From NCBI GenBank assembly GCA_024699125.1, contig JAILQE010000003.1, positions 1 to 57,883 of the forward strand: a stretch of DNA of 57,883 nt, in the 5' to 3' direction. Numbering within the stretch: position 1 is the stretch's first letter; each line of letters opens with the position of its first letter. The notes under the pieces were generated by a model. The model was not told the DNA's origin. It did not search any database and worked only from the letters and a program-made list of their open reading frames with translations. Positions 16,686-25,197 of the stretch are shown piece after piece. This stretch comes from Candidatus Saccharimonadota bacterium. GTDB taxonomy: Bacteria > Patescibacteriota > Saccharimonadia > Saccharimonadales > Saccharimonadaceae. The position numbers were made by a program, and so were the translations under genes.

Positions 16686-19511
16686 CTATTTGCGGCCTTT
16701 TTTCTTGTTTTGACGAGCCTGTTTTTTCTTCTTTTTGGCGACGTTAGCTTTTTTCTTGCGAGCATCGGAAGCGGCGGTAGATTTTTCTTTCTTAAATTCA
16801 GAATCTAGGTTTTTGTCGCCTTTGCTGATTTCGTTGACACCTTTTTCGGTGGAAGATTCAGCCATCTTGGTGAGTTCGGTGTCGTATTCTTCGCCATCTA
16901 CCACGTTTTCAGCGCGAGCTTCGGCTGGAGTGATAGAAAGGAGGATCTTTAAGACTTCTTCGCGCAAGTTGCGTTGCAAACCGTCGAAGAGTTTTTGGGA
17001 TTCGGCACGATATTCTACGAGTGGATCACGTTGACCAACAGAGCGCCAATGGATACCCTCGCGGAGATGTTGCATGTTTTCAAGGTGTTGCATCCACAAA
17101 GTATCAAGAACCTTGAGGTAGACTTCGCGTTCAACTTTGCGCATGATGTCTTCGCCAAATTCCACTTCTTGTTTGTGGTAGGCTTCTTCGATGGCAGTAA
17201 GAGCGATTTTGGCGCGCTCTTTTTCTTTGCGCATCAAGCCAATTTCATGAATTAAATCATCATCAAAGTTGAAGACGGCTTTGAACTCTTCGTCGAAGTG
17301 CTTGTTAACGCGAGATGAGAACTCGGTCAAGGTTTCGGCTTCTACGGTCATCAAGCGCTTAATTTCGTTGAAGATATTTTGGCCTTCAAGAATCTTGCGG
17401 CGCATCATGTAGACGACTTTGCGGTGACGGTTAATCACGTTATCGTATTGCACGACGTTTTTGCGGGAGTCAAAGTTGAAACCTTCGATGCGTTTTTGTG
17501 CAGCTTCAAGCGTGCGGCTAATCATCTTGGTTTGGATTGGGGTGTTTTCGTCAACACCGAGGCGGGTCATCAACATCTTGATACGGTCGCCTTGATAAAT
17601 ACGCATCAAATCATCTTCACAAGACACAAAGAATTGAGTGGTGCCTGGATCGCCCTGACGACCGCCACGACCACGGAGCTGGTTATCAACGCGACGAGAA
17701 TCGTGACGTTCGGAACCGATCACTACAAGACCGCCGAGTTCTTTGACGCCTTTGCCGAGTTTAATATCGGTACCACGACCTGCCATGTTGGTGGCGAGGG
17801 TAACGGCGCCTTTTTCACCGGCTTTGGCGATAATTGCAGCCTCACGTTCGTTGTTTTTAGCGTTCAAGATTTCGTAGCTAATGTGTTGTTCGTCGAGATA
17901 ACGAGCAATTTCCTCGTTGTTCTGAATCGAACCAGAGCCCACCAAAACTGGTTGACCTTTGGCATGATATTTCTTGATTTCCTCAGCGATGGCGCGGAGT
18001 TTGCCGGCCTTGGTTTTGTAAATCAAATCGTCTTTATCGACACGGATGATTGGACGGTTAGGTGGAATTTGAATTACGTCGAGCGCATAAATCTGTTGGA
18101 ATTCCTCAGCCTCGGTAAAGGCAGTACCGGTCATACCGGAGAGCTTGTGATAGAGGCGGAAGAAGTTCTGGAACGAAATGGTAGCAAGAGTCATGGACTC
18201 TTCTTTAACGGCCACACCTTCTTTGGCTTCGATAGCCTGGTGGAGACCTTCGTTGTAGCGGCGGCCTTGCATCAAGCGACCAGTGTGCTCATCAACGATA
18301 ATCACTTCGCCGGAATTAGTGACCACGTAATCTTTATCGCGTTTGAAGATAACTTCGGCGCGAAGAGCTTGCTCCATGTGGTAAACCAGGCGAGTATTCT
18401 TGGTGGAATAAAGGGTCTCGACGCCCAAAATGTTTTGGACTTTTTCGATACCAGCGTCGGTCAATGTGACAGAGCGGTGCTTTTCATCCAGGATGTAATC
18501 ATCTGGGGTAAGGCGGCTCGCGATTTTGGCGAATTGATAGTAAGATTCTGGGTTGTCGCCAGCTGGAGCCGAAATGATGAGTGGGGTGCGGGCTTCATCG
18601 ATTAAGATGGAATCTACCTCATCGACGATGGCGAAGTTGAGTTCGCGTTGGCGGAGGTATTGCACCTCGGAAGTCATGTTATCGCGGAGGTAATCGAAAC
18701 CAAATTCGTTGTTAGTACCGTAGGTAATATCGGCATTGTAAGCCTCTTTACGAGTGGCAGGTTTGAGGTGGCGGAAGCGCTCATCGTCGTGCTCTTCGTT
18801 TTCGTAGTTTTTATCGTAGACGAAGGAAGCGTTGTTGATGATGACGCCTACGGAGAGACCGAGGAAGTCGTAGACTGGACCGTTCCAACCGGCATCACGT
18901 TGAGCGAGGTAATCGTTGACGGTAACGACGTGGACGCCGCGACCGGTAAGAGCGTTGAGGTAAGCTGGAAGCATGGCCACGAGGGTTTTACCTTCACCAG
19001 TTTTCATCTCGGCTACGTTACCTTCGTGGAGGACGATACCACCGATGAGCTGTACATCGAATGGGCGCATTTTAAGAATGCGCTTTGAAGCTTCACGCAC
19101 TACGGCGAACGCTTCTGGCAAAATGTCGTTTAAGGCTTTTTGATCATCCTTTGGAGCTTTTTTCTTGGATTTTTTGGCGGATTTAGTGGCTTTTTTGCCC
19201 TTTTCGCTTTCTTTTTTGGCATCAGCAGCTAGCTCGGCTTCTTTCAAAGCTTTCGCAAGACGCTTTTTAAAGATTTCAGTCTGACCGGCCAATTCTTTGT
19301 CGGACATTTTTTCATATTTTGGCTCTAACCTGCCAATTGCTTGCGCCTGTTTCCACATGCGCTTCAAGATTTTCTTTTGAGCATCACCAAAAATACCTTG
19401 CAAAAACTTGGTTAATGCGGTCTTGTCTGCCAATTTGTCTGTCGGCTTCTTTTCTTTAGCCTTTTTGGCCTCTTTAGCCTTCGCGGCATCTTTTGCCTTC
19501 GCCATAAACAA
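16686..19511 (-). CDS. secA: protein translocase ATPase SecA
   Basis: Motor of the Sec pathway. Walker A MKTGEGKTLVAMLPAYL, Walker B-type VDEVDSILIDEARTPLIIS, AGRGTDIKLG and RGRGGRQGDPG are all present. The N-terminus and an insert at about 100-130 are Lys/Ala-rich low-complexity, and the C-terminus ends in a poly-basic tail with no CxCx8CH zinc motif. Two starts are possible: TTG at 19509-19511 lies five bases after GGAGG, and ATG at 19503-19505 lies eleven bases after it; I prefer TTG. TAAAAT preceded by TGTGC lies about 45 bases upstream. The M16 peptidase follows in the same unit. Confidence 0.95.
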   Translation of the reverse strand: MFMAKAKDAAKAKEAKKAKEKKPTDKLADKTALTKFLQGIFGDAQKKILKRMWKQAQAIGRLEPKYEKMSDKELAGQTEIFKKRLAKALKEAELAADAKKESEKGKKATKSAKKSKKKAPKDDQKALNDILPEAFAVVREASKRILKMRPFDVQLIGGIVLHEGNVAEMKTGEGKTLVAMLPAYLNALTGRGVHVVTVNDYLAQRDAGWNGPVYDFLGLSVGVIINNASFVYDKNYENEEHDDERFRHLKPATRKEAYNADITYGTNNEFGFDYLRDNMTSEVQYLRQRELNFAIVDEVDSILIDEARTPLIISAPAGDNPESYYQFAKIASRLTPDDYILDEKHRSVTLTDAGIEKVQNILGVETLYSTKNTRLVYHMEQALRAEVIFKRDKDYVVTNSGEVIIVDEHTGRLMQGRRYNEGLHQAIEAKEGVAVKEESMTLATISFQNFFRLYHKLSGMTGTAFTEAEEFQQIYALDVIQIPPNRPIIRVDKDDLIYKTKAGKLRAIAEEIKKYHAKGQPVLVGSGSIQNNEEIARYLDEQHISYEILNAKNNEREAAIIAKAGEKGAVTLATNMAGRGTDIKLGKGVKELGGLVVIGSERHDSRRVDNQLRGRGGRQGDPGTTQFFVSCEDDLMRIYQGDRIKMLMTRLGVDENTPIQTKMISRTLEAAQKRIEGFNFDSRKNVVQYDNVINRHRKVVYMMRRKILEGQNIFNEIKRLMTVEAETLTEFSSRVNKHFDEEFKAVFNFDDDLIHEIGLMRKEKERAKIALTAIEEAYHKQEVEFGEDIMRKVEREVYLKVLDTLWMQHLENMQHLREGIHWRSVGQRDPLVEYRAESQKLFDGLQRNLREEVLKILLSITPAEARAENVVDGEEYDTELTKMAESSTEKGVNEISKGDKNLDSEFKKEKSTAASDARKKKANVAKKKKKQARQNKKKGRK

Positions 19512-19554
19512 CTAAACCTCCACAGGATTATTTAATTCTTATAATTTTAGCACA

Positions 19555-19917
19555 CTATTTTCTCTTAATAAAGAGATTTTTGAAGCTTTTCTTCTTGAGA
19601 TGCGGGGTGACGTCGAGTTTGTAACGACGGATTTGCCCGGTGAGCTTGGCTTCAACTAAGTCAATACCTGCAAAGAGGTTAGTACATTCGTCTTTGGCGG
19701 CGAGAACCTTGCCACCAGGAATATCCATAGCCACAGATAGGTCGAATTTTTCGCCGTGGGCGCGTTCGGCCTGGGTGACGACGATTCTAGCGACGACGTC
19801 TTTTTTGGAACCGCGTGGCAAATATTTGTCGAGTTTGCCGATGCGTTTTTCAGCGTATTTTTTAAACGACTCTTCTACTTTGTAATTGCTACCGCTGATT
19901 TCGATTTTTTCAATCAT
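19555..19917 (-). CDS. hpf: ribosome hibernation/promoting factor, short HPF/RaiA type
   Basis: 120 residues, the short form with only the S30AE/HPF beta-alpha domain. MIEKIEISGSNYKVEESFKKYAEKRIGKLDKYLP is the typical first strand and helix, and the basic IRRYKLDVTPHLKKKS tail would face the rRNA. Binds the 30S decoding region in inactive ribosomes (family knowledge). Its ATG follows the serS stop TAA directly (TAAATG), with AGGAG inside the serS end, so the two are translationally coupled. Confidence 0.85.
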   Translation of the reverse strand: MIEKIEISGSNYKVEESFKKYAEKRIGKLDKYLPRGSKKDVVARIVVTQAERAHGEKFDLSVAMDIPGGKVLAAKDECTNLFAGIDLVEAKLTGQIRRYKLDVTPHLKKKSFKNLFIKRK

Positions 19918-21168
19918 TTAGATCTCCTCTCTATTATTTAGATACGGTTTCAAAACTTCTGGAACTTTGAGCTTGCCACCCTCCTTGGCATAATTTTCGA
20001 TGACGGCCACCATGGTGCGAGCCAAAGAGACTGCGGTGCCGTTTAAGGTATGCAAAACTTCTACCTTGCCATTTTCGCGGCGGACACGAATGTTGAGGTT
20101 GCGAGCTTGGAAATCGGTACAGTTGGAGCAGGAAGTGAGCTCGCGATAGGTTTGATCGACTGGGGACCAGTACTCGATGTCGTACTTTTTGGCAGCTGGA
20201 GCGCCTAAGTCGCCCGCGGCGATATTGATGACGCGATATGGAATGCCAAGTTCTTGCCAGATTTCCTCCTCGGTGGCGCGAATAAATTCGTGCATTTCTT
20301 TGGATTTTTCTGGCAAACAGAAAACATACATTTCGAGCTTGTTGAATTGGTGCACGCGGAAGAGGCCGCGGGTGTGCTTACCAGCGGAGCCGGCTTCCTT
20401 GCGGAAACAGGCGGAGTAGCCAGCGTACATCAAAGGCAAATCTTTTTCGTCGATGATTTCGTCGGTGTGATAGCCGGTGATTGGGATTTCGGCGGTGGCG
20501 ATGAGAGCTAAATCTTCGCCTTCAACATAGTATTCATCTGATTGGTCGGAAGTGCGTGGGCAAAAGCCGGTGCCTTCAAGAGTTTTTGAGGATACCAAAT
20601 CTGGCACGGTCATAAAGGTGAAGCCTTTTTCGAGGACTTTCTTAAGGCCAAATTGGAGCAAAGCGTTTTCAAGAAGCGCAAGTTCGCCCTTTAGATAGTA
20701 AAATTTGTTGCCGGCAACTTTGGCGCCGCGTTCAAAATCTACCCAATCGCGGGAAACGGCGTAATCGAGATGGTCGACACCTTCTGAGGCTGGCTTTTTG
20801 CCGCCCCAAGAGGCAACTTCCACGCTGCATTCTTCGCCACCTAGTGGCACGTCTTCGAAAATGATGTTTGGAACGGACTTCATCGCCGTTTTGTAGTCGG
20901 CTTCAATCTTGGTGAGGTCTTCTTCGAGCTCGGCAAGTTTGGTTTTGACGTTTTTACCTTCTTCGATAAGTGCTGGTTCTGGCTTGCCGCCCTTCATTTT
21001 GGCAGCGATCTCGTTGCGCTTCTGGCGCAAGCTTTCAACTTCTCTTAGGACTGACTTTCGTGAGTCATCAAGGGCAATCACATCTTTAATGTTTATCTTG
21101 TAACCCTTCTCTTTAATCGAATGTTCGACAAGATCTTGGTTTTCGCGAATAAAATTAATGTCTAACAT
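19918..21168 (-). CDS. serS: seryl-tRNA synthetase
   Basis: Class II synthetase. An N-terminal coiled-coil arm (about 28-100, DDSRKSVLREVESLRQKRNEI...) precedes motif 2 (YSACFRKEAGSAGKHTRGLFRVHQF) and motif 3 (NGTAVSLARTMVAVIENY). The length of 416 residues is normal. The start is ATG at 21166-21168, six bases after TATAAT (21175-21180). No T-box or other leader is possible in such a transcript. hpf follows without a gap. Confidence 0.96.
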   Translation of the reverse strand: MLDINFIRENQDLVEHSIKEKGYKINIKDVIALDDSRKSVLREVESLRQKRNEIAAKMKGGKPEPALIEEGKNVKTKLAELEEDLTKIEADYKTAMKSVPNIIFEDVPLGGEECSVEVASWGGKKPASEGVDHLDYAVSRDWVDFERGAKVAGNKFYYLKGELALLENALLQFGLKKVLEKGFTFMTVPDLVSSKTLEGTGFCPRTSDQSDEYYVEGEDLALIATAEIPITGYHTDEIIDEKDLPLMYAGYSACFRKEAGSAGKHTRGLFRVHQFNKLEMYVFCLPEKSKEMHEFIRATEEEIWQELGIPYRVINIAAGDLGAPAAKKYDIEYWSPVDQTYRELTSCSNCTDFQARNLNIRVRRENGKVEVLHTLNGTAVSLARTMVAVIENYAKEGGKLKVPEVLKPYLNNREEI

Positions 21169-21197
21169 ATCTTTATTATACCACACTGTAAGAGATA

Positions 21198-21938
21198 TTA
21201 AATGGTTTCAAACAAGCTCTCCCAGTCCGCCAAAGAAAGATCTGCTGGGCGGGCGTCTGGGGAGATGCCGAGTTTATTAAATGCGGCCAAGATTTCGGCT
21301 TTTGGTTTGAGATGGGAGAGGTTCGCGGCGAGTTTTTTGCGCGGGGCAATGAAGCCAAGCTTGATCAAGCTAAATACTTCATCTTTAATTTCTGGGTCTT
21401 TTGGCGTCAAAATAATGATTTGGCTGTCTACCTTTGGTGGTGGGGTGAATTCGTCTTTTTTGACCACTGGGCCAAGGGCGACCTCGGCGCGGTTTTGCAC
21501 GAAGAGACTGAGCATAGTCTGGCGGCTATCCGCGATGCGCTCGGCGACTTCTTTTTGGATCAAAAGCACGATAACTTCTGGGCGATTTTCGGCAGTTAAG
21601 AGTTTTTCGATAATCGGACTAGTGATGTAATACGGAATATTGCCGGCCACCGCGTAAGGTTGTGGCATTTTAGATAGGTCGAATTTAAGAAAGTCAGCAT
21701 TAATAACTTCGAGATTTTTGCCTGGGAAAGATTTCGGTAAATTGTTCGCAAGATTCTCGTCAAATTCTACGGCCACGACTTTTTCGAATTGTTTTAAGAG
21801 TGAGCTTGTGAGGGTGCCAAGGCCCGGGCCGATTTCAAGACAAGTCTCGGATTTGCCCTTGGCAAAGGCAGCAATTTCATTTAAAATTTCACGGTTTTTT
21901 AGCCAGTGCTGGCCGAGAGATTTGTTGTTTTTGAGCAT
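21198..21938 (-). CDS. rsmA: 16S rRNA A1518/A1519 dimethyltransferase RsmA (KsgA)
   Basis: SAM-dependent methylase of late 30S assembly. Motifs are SLGQHWLKN at the N-terminus, LEIGPGLGTLT for SAM binding, and NIPYYITSPI as the catalytic motif IV. The length of 246 residues is slightly short. Its ATG follows the TAA of the G5/3D protein gene directly, with a weak GGA upstream. A yabE-ksgA neighbourhood is also found in Firmicutes (where rnmV lies between them), so this order may be old. Confidence 0.93.
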   Translation of the reverse strand: MLKNNKSLGQHWLKNREILNEIAAFAKGKSETCLEIGPGLGTLTSSLLKQFEKVVAVEFDENLANNLPKSFPGKNLEVINADFLKFDLSKMPQPYAVAGNIPYYITSPIIEKLLTAENRPEVIVLLIQKEVAERIADSRQTMLSLFVQNRAEVALGPVVKKDEFTPPPKVDSQIIILTPKDPEIKDEVFSLIKLGFIAPRKKLAANLSHLKPKAEILAAFNKLGISPDARPADLSLADWESLFETI

Positions 21939-23012
21939 TTAAATTCCGTTTCTGTTAGTCCAGTCGGTGGCGATGTCGAATTGTTCTGGGTTTGTGAGGG
22001 CAAAGGTGCCAGTATCGTAGACTTTACCCTGGCCGAGGCTGGTTTCAACAATTGAACAGCGTGGGTAACGGTTAAGATCGGCAGCCACTAAGATATAGCC
22101 GTCTTGGTCGACTTTGACGCCATCTTCGCGCACGTGGTAAGTGCCGCCGCCGCAGAAGCCCATCACGCCGCGCATCGGCAGGTCGTAGAAGGTTTCTTGG
22201 CGCTCGATTTTGGTGCCATCAGGTTTGGTAACAGTGTAAACATTGCGGCCCATCACAGCGGTGAGTGGGTGGCGCTGGATTGCGCTAGCGCCCACGGCCA
22301 CGATACGTTCAACCGGCTCTTTGATGACGTTTTCATTTAGAAGTATACGGGAGATCTCGACGCCATCCACCGAGAGAACTTTGTAGACCTTATCTACGCG
22401 GCCTACTTCGCCAAGCTGGCGCACGTCAGTGGTACCAACCGGGATATTGTAATCTTTAACTTTCTTTTCGGTGTATGGGATTTCTTCTTCAATGGTGACT
22501 ACCTGGCCGCCGTTGCGGTTAATTTTGTAAGTGGTGGCAATGCCAGATTCGAGGAAGGAAGTGTTTGGTACGAGCTCGATTTCGTCGCCGTCGTAAACGG
22601 TGATGCCGGCACCCACCATGATGCTTTTGGCATCGTGGCTAGAGGTCATGGCGTAGGTTTTGGCGATGCCGTCGATCAAAATAACCGGGTAGGCCCGATA
22701 AATATTGATGTAAAAATTATTGGCATCGATCTCGGTATCAAGAGCTGGCTCAACGTGGTCGGCGTCGTTAATGAGAATTTTGGCGCGTTCAAGAGCTTCA
22801 CGCACGGTGTGCGCGGTGGTTTTAACAGTTAATTTAGAATCTTCATCGTAAAAAGTCACAAAGTGAGCACTGCTAACCGTTTGCGGCTCATCTTCGGCGG
22901 CGTTAGCAAAAACCTTGCTGAGCTGAAAATGAGTAAAGGCAGCCACGGCCGCCATAACGGATATCACAGTGCATATAGCGAGAACAGTATCAAATCTTCT
23001 AGAAAGTCTCAT
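21939..23012 (-). CDS. YabE-like cell-wall protein: DUF348, G5 and 3D domains
   Basis: 357 residues. One N-terminal signal anchor (about 11-32) is followed by ubiquitin-like DUF348 modules (VREALERAKILI..., GAGITVYDGDEIEL), a G5 domain around 165-250 (EEEIPYTEKKVKDYNIPVGTTDVRQLGEVGRV) and a C-terminal 3D domain whose Asp residues appear in AADLNRYPR, VYDTG and FDIATDW. 3D domains are the catalytic part of lytic transglycosylase-like Rpf/YabE proteins, so peptidoglycan remodelling is likely. TATAAT at 23023-23028 lies ten bases before the ATG; a second promoter lies further upstream. Confidence 0.82.
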   Translation of the reverse strand: MRLSRRFDTVLAICTVISVMAAVAAFTHFQLSKVFANAAEDEPQTVSSAHFVTFYDEDSKLTVKTTAHTVREALERAKILINDADHVEPALDTEIDANNFYINIYRAYPVILIDGIAKTYAMTSSHDAKSIMVGAGITVYDGDEIELVPNTSFLESGIATTYKINRNGGQVVTIEEEIPYTEKKVKDYNIPVGTTDVRQLGEVGRVDKVYKVLSVDGVEISRILLNENVIKEPVERIVAVGASAIQRHPLTAVMGRNVYTVTKPDGTKIERQETFYDLPMRGVMGFCGGGTYHVREDGVKVDQDGYILVAADLNRYPRCSIVETSLGQGKVYDTGTFALTNPEQFDIATDWTNRNGI

Positions 23013-23316
23013 ACTATATGGAATTATAACTTAGTTTAAATAGAATTTCTAGGCGGTTTACCAAAATAAGTCTACACTCTCCACCCTCAGACTTGAGCCG
23101 CTCTCAACGTTTGGTTCGGTTCAAATCTACTTCCATTTTAGCATAGGCATAATATCTGTCAACATTGATTTTAAGATTTTTTATGTTATAACTTATGCTT
23201 ATTTTACAGGGGTGGAGGGGCTGAAACTCTTTACTTTTTATGCTTTTTGTGATATAATAAAAAGATAGAATCATCACAAAACTTGTGCTAAAATAAAAAC
23301 ATAAACGTGGAGGTAT
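23013..23316. other. intergenic region with promoters in both directions
   Basis: On the minus strand TTGACA (23157-23162) and TAAAAT (23135-23140) with 16-base spacing form the only near-consensus -35/-10 pair I noticed. It would give a 115-base leader or small RNA ending at the yabE-like gene, containing AAGTCT/AGACTT arms. On the plus strand there are two -10 boxes, TATAAT (23253-23258) and TAAAAT (23289-23294), for the thiol module. I do not recognise a riboswitch here. Confidence 0.5.
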
Positions 23317-23940
23317 ATGAAAAAACCGAACATAGCTAAGTGGCTGGATGGTTTTCCTTTGGCTGGTAAAGGAATTCTTTTAGCGTTTCACGAAAAACGC
23401 TTTGTAATTAGCTTTATTATTGCCTTTCTCTTTTTTGGCACTTTGATGAATTTACTTAGCGGCGGTTTTTCGAAGTTCCAGCTGATGGGCGCGCTCGGCT
23501 TCCCTGCCAATATGCAGATTATCGGCGACGCGTTTCTTGGCGTGTTTGGCTACAAGCAGCCGTTTCTAGATTGGCTTTTTGTATTCTTGATCGCAATTTT
23601 GCAAGGTATTTTGATCGGCCTCGTGGTGCTTTTATGGAAGAAAAAGCAGAGTGAGAAATCCTCCAACTCGGCTAATGTCGAGAAGGCCGGCATCGTGGCT
23701 GGGTTGATCGCTCTCGGGGCTGGCTGCCCAACTTGTGGTACAACTTTGCTTACTCCACTGCTCGGTACCCTCTTCTCTACCAGCGGCTTCGCCGTTACCG
23801 GCGTGGTTTCACAGCTCGTTACCTGGATCGCTATCATCGTCGCGATTCTCTCACTTCGCCGCATCGGTGAGGAAACCTATGTTATAATTGTGAATGAAAA
23901 ATATTTACAGAAGAAGGAGGCTCGTGAGAAAAGCGCTTAG
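23317..23940 (+). CDS. membrane protein with intramembrane CPTCG, probable partner of the DsbA-like protein
   Basis: 207 residues, five or so hydrophobic segments. One of them carries CPTCGTT at its start (GLIALGAGCPTCGTTLLTPLLG), a redox-capable Cys pair close to the membrane surface. I cannot assign a family with confidence; it is not classic DsbB or VKOR by motif. The next gene encodes a thioredoxin-fold protein with CPYC and overlaps it, so it may recycle that protein's disulfide or pass electrons to it (inference). GGAGG lies three bases before the ATG. Confidence 0.7.
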   Translation: MKKPNIAKWLDGFPLAGKGILLAFHEKRFVISFIIAFLFFGTLMNLLSGGFSKFQLMGALGFPANMQIIGDAFLGVFGYKQPFLDWLFVFLIAILQGILIGLVVLLWKKKQSEKSSNSANVEKAGIVAGLIALGAGCPTCGTTLLTPLLGTLFSTSGFAVTGVVSQLVTWIAIIVAILSLRRIGEETYVIIVNEKYLQKKEAREKSA

Positions 23941-24613
23941 AATTGTTGCTCTTGTGGCTGTCGTAATTGTGCTCGGCGCGGCGATCGCCAATAGCATGGT
24001 AAAACCATCAACTAGTAGTAAGGTCTGGGACGAGGCCATGACCGTTGGTAACCTCGAGGCTAAAAACCACTTCATCATCTATTCTGATTTGGTCTGTCCA
24101 TATTGCGTGGCCTTCGAAAACGCCATCGTCGAAAACGAAGAAGAATTCAAGAAGTACATTGAAGAAAAAGACATTTTACTTGAAGTTCGGATGAGCGAAT
24201 TCCTCTATGAATACGGCGAAACGCGTCCAATTAACTCGCGCTACTCGGCCGAAGCCACCTACTGCGCCAAAAACGAAGGCAAATTCTGGGACTACTACAA
24301 TCTCGCGATTACCACAGTTTGGAACGATTACTTCGTTGGCAGCGGTAAAAGCGCCGCCGAAAGCATGCGGGCCCTTGGCAAAGATTACTGGATTAATATC
24401 GGCAAACAAGTTGGTCTTGGCGAGAGCTTCGAAAAATGCGTGCGCGACGACGAGACTCTCGACGAAGTCAAGAAAAACACCGAAAAGACCGCCAAAATGG
24501 TCAACGGCGGCATGCCATATTTCAAGTTTAACGAATTCGCCACCTCTGGTTTCGACCTCTCTTGGGGCTGGGACTACGTGCTATATTACTTCGAAGCTGG
24601 GCTCGAGAGCTAA
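23924..24613 (+). CDS. membrane-anchored DsbA-like thiol-disulfide oxidoreductase
   Basis: A signal anchor (RIVALVAVVIVLGAAIANS) is followed by a thioredoxin-fold domain: HFIIYSDLVCPYCVAFENA supplies the CPYC active site, an alpha-helical insert follows, and GGMPYFKFN gives the cis-Pro loop. It is probably an extracytoplasmic oxidoreductase for secreted proteins. I prefer GTG at 23924-23926, preceded by AAGGAGG; an in-frame ATG at 23894 lies five bases after an internal TATAAT and would add ten residues. It overlaps the upstream membrane gene by 17 bases or more. Confidence 0.82.
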   Translation: MRKALRIVALVAVVIVLGAAIANSMVKPSTSSKVWDEAMTVGNLEAKNHFIIYSDLVCPYCVAFENAIVENEEEFKKYIEEKDILLEVRMSEFLYEYGETRPINSRYSAEATYCAKNEGKFWDYYNLAITTVWNDYFVGSGKSAAESMRALGKDYWINIGKQVGLGESFEKCVRDDETLDEVKKNTEKTAKMVNGGMPYFKFNEFATSGFDLSWGWDYVLYYFEAGLES

Positions 24614-24625
24614 TAATCTAGAAGC

Positions 24626-24657
24626 AAAAATCGCCGTTTTATTCGGCGATTTTTTTA
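24626..24657. terminator. bidirectional terminator after the thiol module
   Basis: AAAAATCGCCG and CGGCGATTTTTTT arms with a seven-base loop, between convergent genes. It overlaps the end of the Erm-like gene. Confidence 0.85.
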
Positions 24658-25196
24658 GCTTCAAAGAGTACGGTTGGCACCGCTGGTGGCGGGGTGAAGT
24701 CGGTTGGCTTTAGAGGCAACCGGATTTTGGTTTGGTAACTTTGGATTAGTTTTAGCCCCAGCTGCGAGGTATAATGGCGCTCGGTGTTAAGAAGTTTCAG
24801 GGCAAATTGTTTTTGCAGAATTAAATAAAACGATTCTGGCGGATTATCGGCTTCGATCAACTTGTGCACGATAGCGGAGCTAAGATGAAATGGTGGGTTA
24901 CTGAAGGCCTTATACGGCTCGCTTGGTAGCTCCATTTCAAGAAAATCTTTCTCTACCACCTGGACGTTTTCGATGTTTCGCTTGGCCAGATTTTCGCGCA
25001 GTTTCATAGCGGTGGCGTGGTCTGGCTCCACGGCAATCACCTGGCGAACGCGCGCCGAAAGTGCGCTTGTTATCACACCCGAGCCGGCACCAATCTCGAT
25101 CACGAGGTCGCGCTTTTTAAGGTTAGAGTGGCCGATCAAAATCAAAGCCAGTCTAGGCGAGCGCAAGAAATGTTGAGATAAGGTAGGATTTCGCAT
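24639..25196 (-). CDS. Erm-like rRNA adenine N6-methyltransferase
   Basis: 185 residues. LSQHFLRSPRLALILI is the usual Erm/KsgA N-terminus, VIEIGAGSGVITSAL is motif I, and SNPPFHLSSAI is motif IV in the NPPF form known from actinobacterial Erm proteins, in contrast to NIPYY in the window's RsmA. The C-terminal domain is short. Erm enzymes methylate 23S rRNA A2058 and lower macrolide binding; whether this one does so is inference. ATG at 25194-25196 is one base after the hisS stop, so it belongs to the hisS unit; the longer ORF start lies inside hisS. Confidence 0.72.
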   Translation of the reverse strand: MRNPTLSQHFLRSPRLALILIGHSNLKKRDLVIEIGAGSGVITSALSARVRQVIAVEPDHATAMKLRENLAKRNIENVQVVEKDFLEMELPSEPYKAFSNPPFHLSSAIVHKLIEADNPPESFYLILQKQFALKLLNTERHYTSQLGLKLIQSYQTKIRLPLKPTDFTPPPAVPTVLFEAKKIAE

Positions 25197-25197
25197 A

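Noticed and set aside
17379-18605. 408-codon plus-strand ORF
   Set aside because: It lies fully opposite secA, which has all family motifs; the antisense frame is open only because of codon bias.
23013-23130. ydaO-type or other known riboswitch upstream of the YabE-like gene
   Set aside because: I could not place any consensus core of a known class in this leader.
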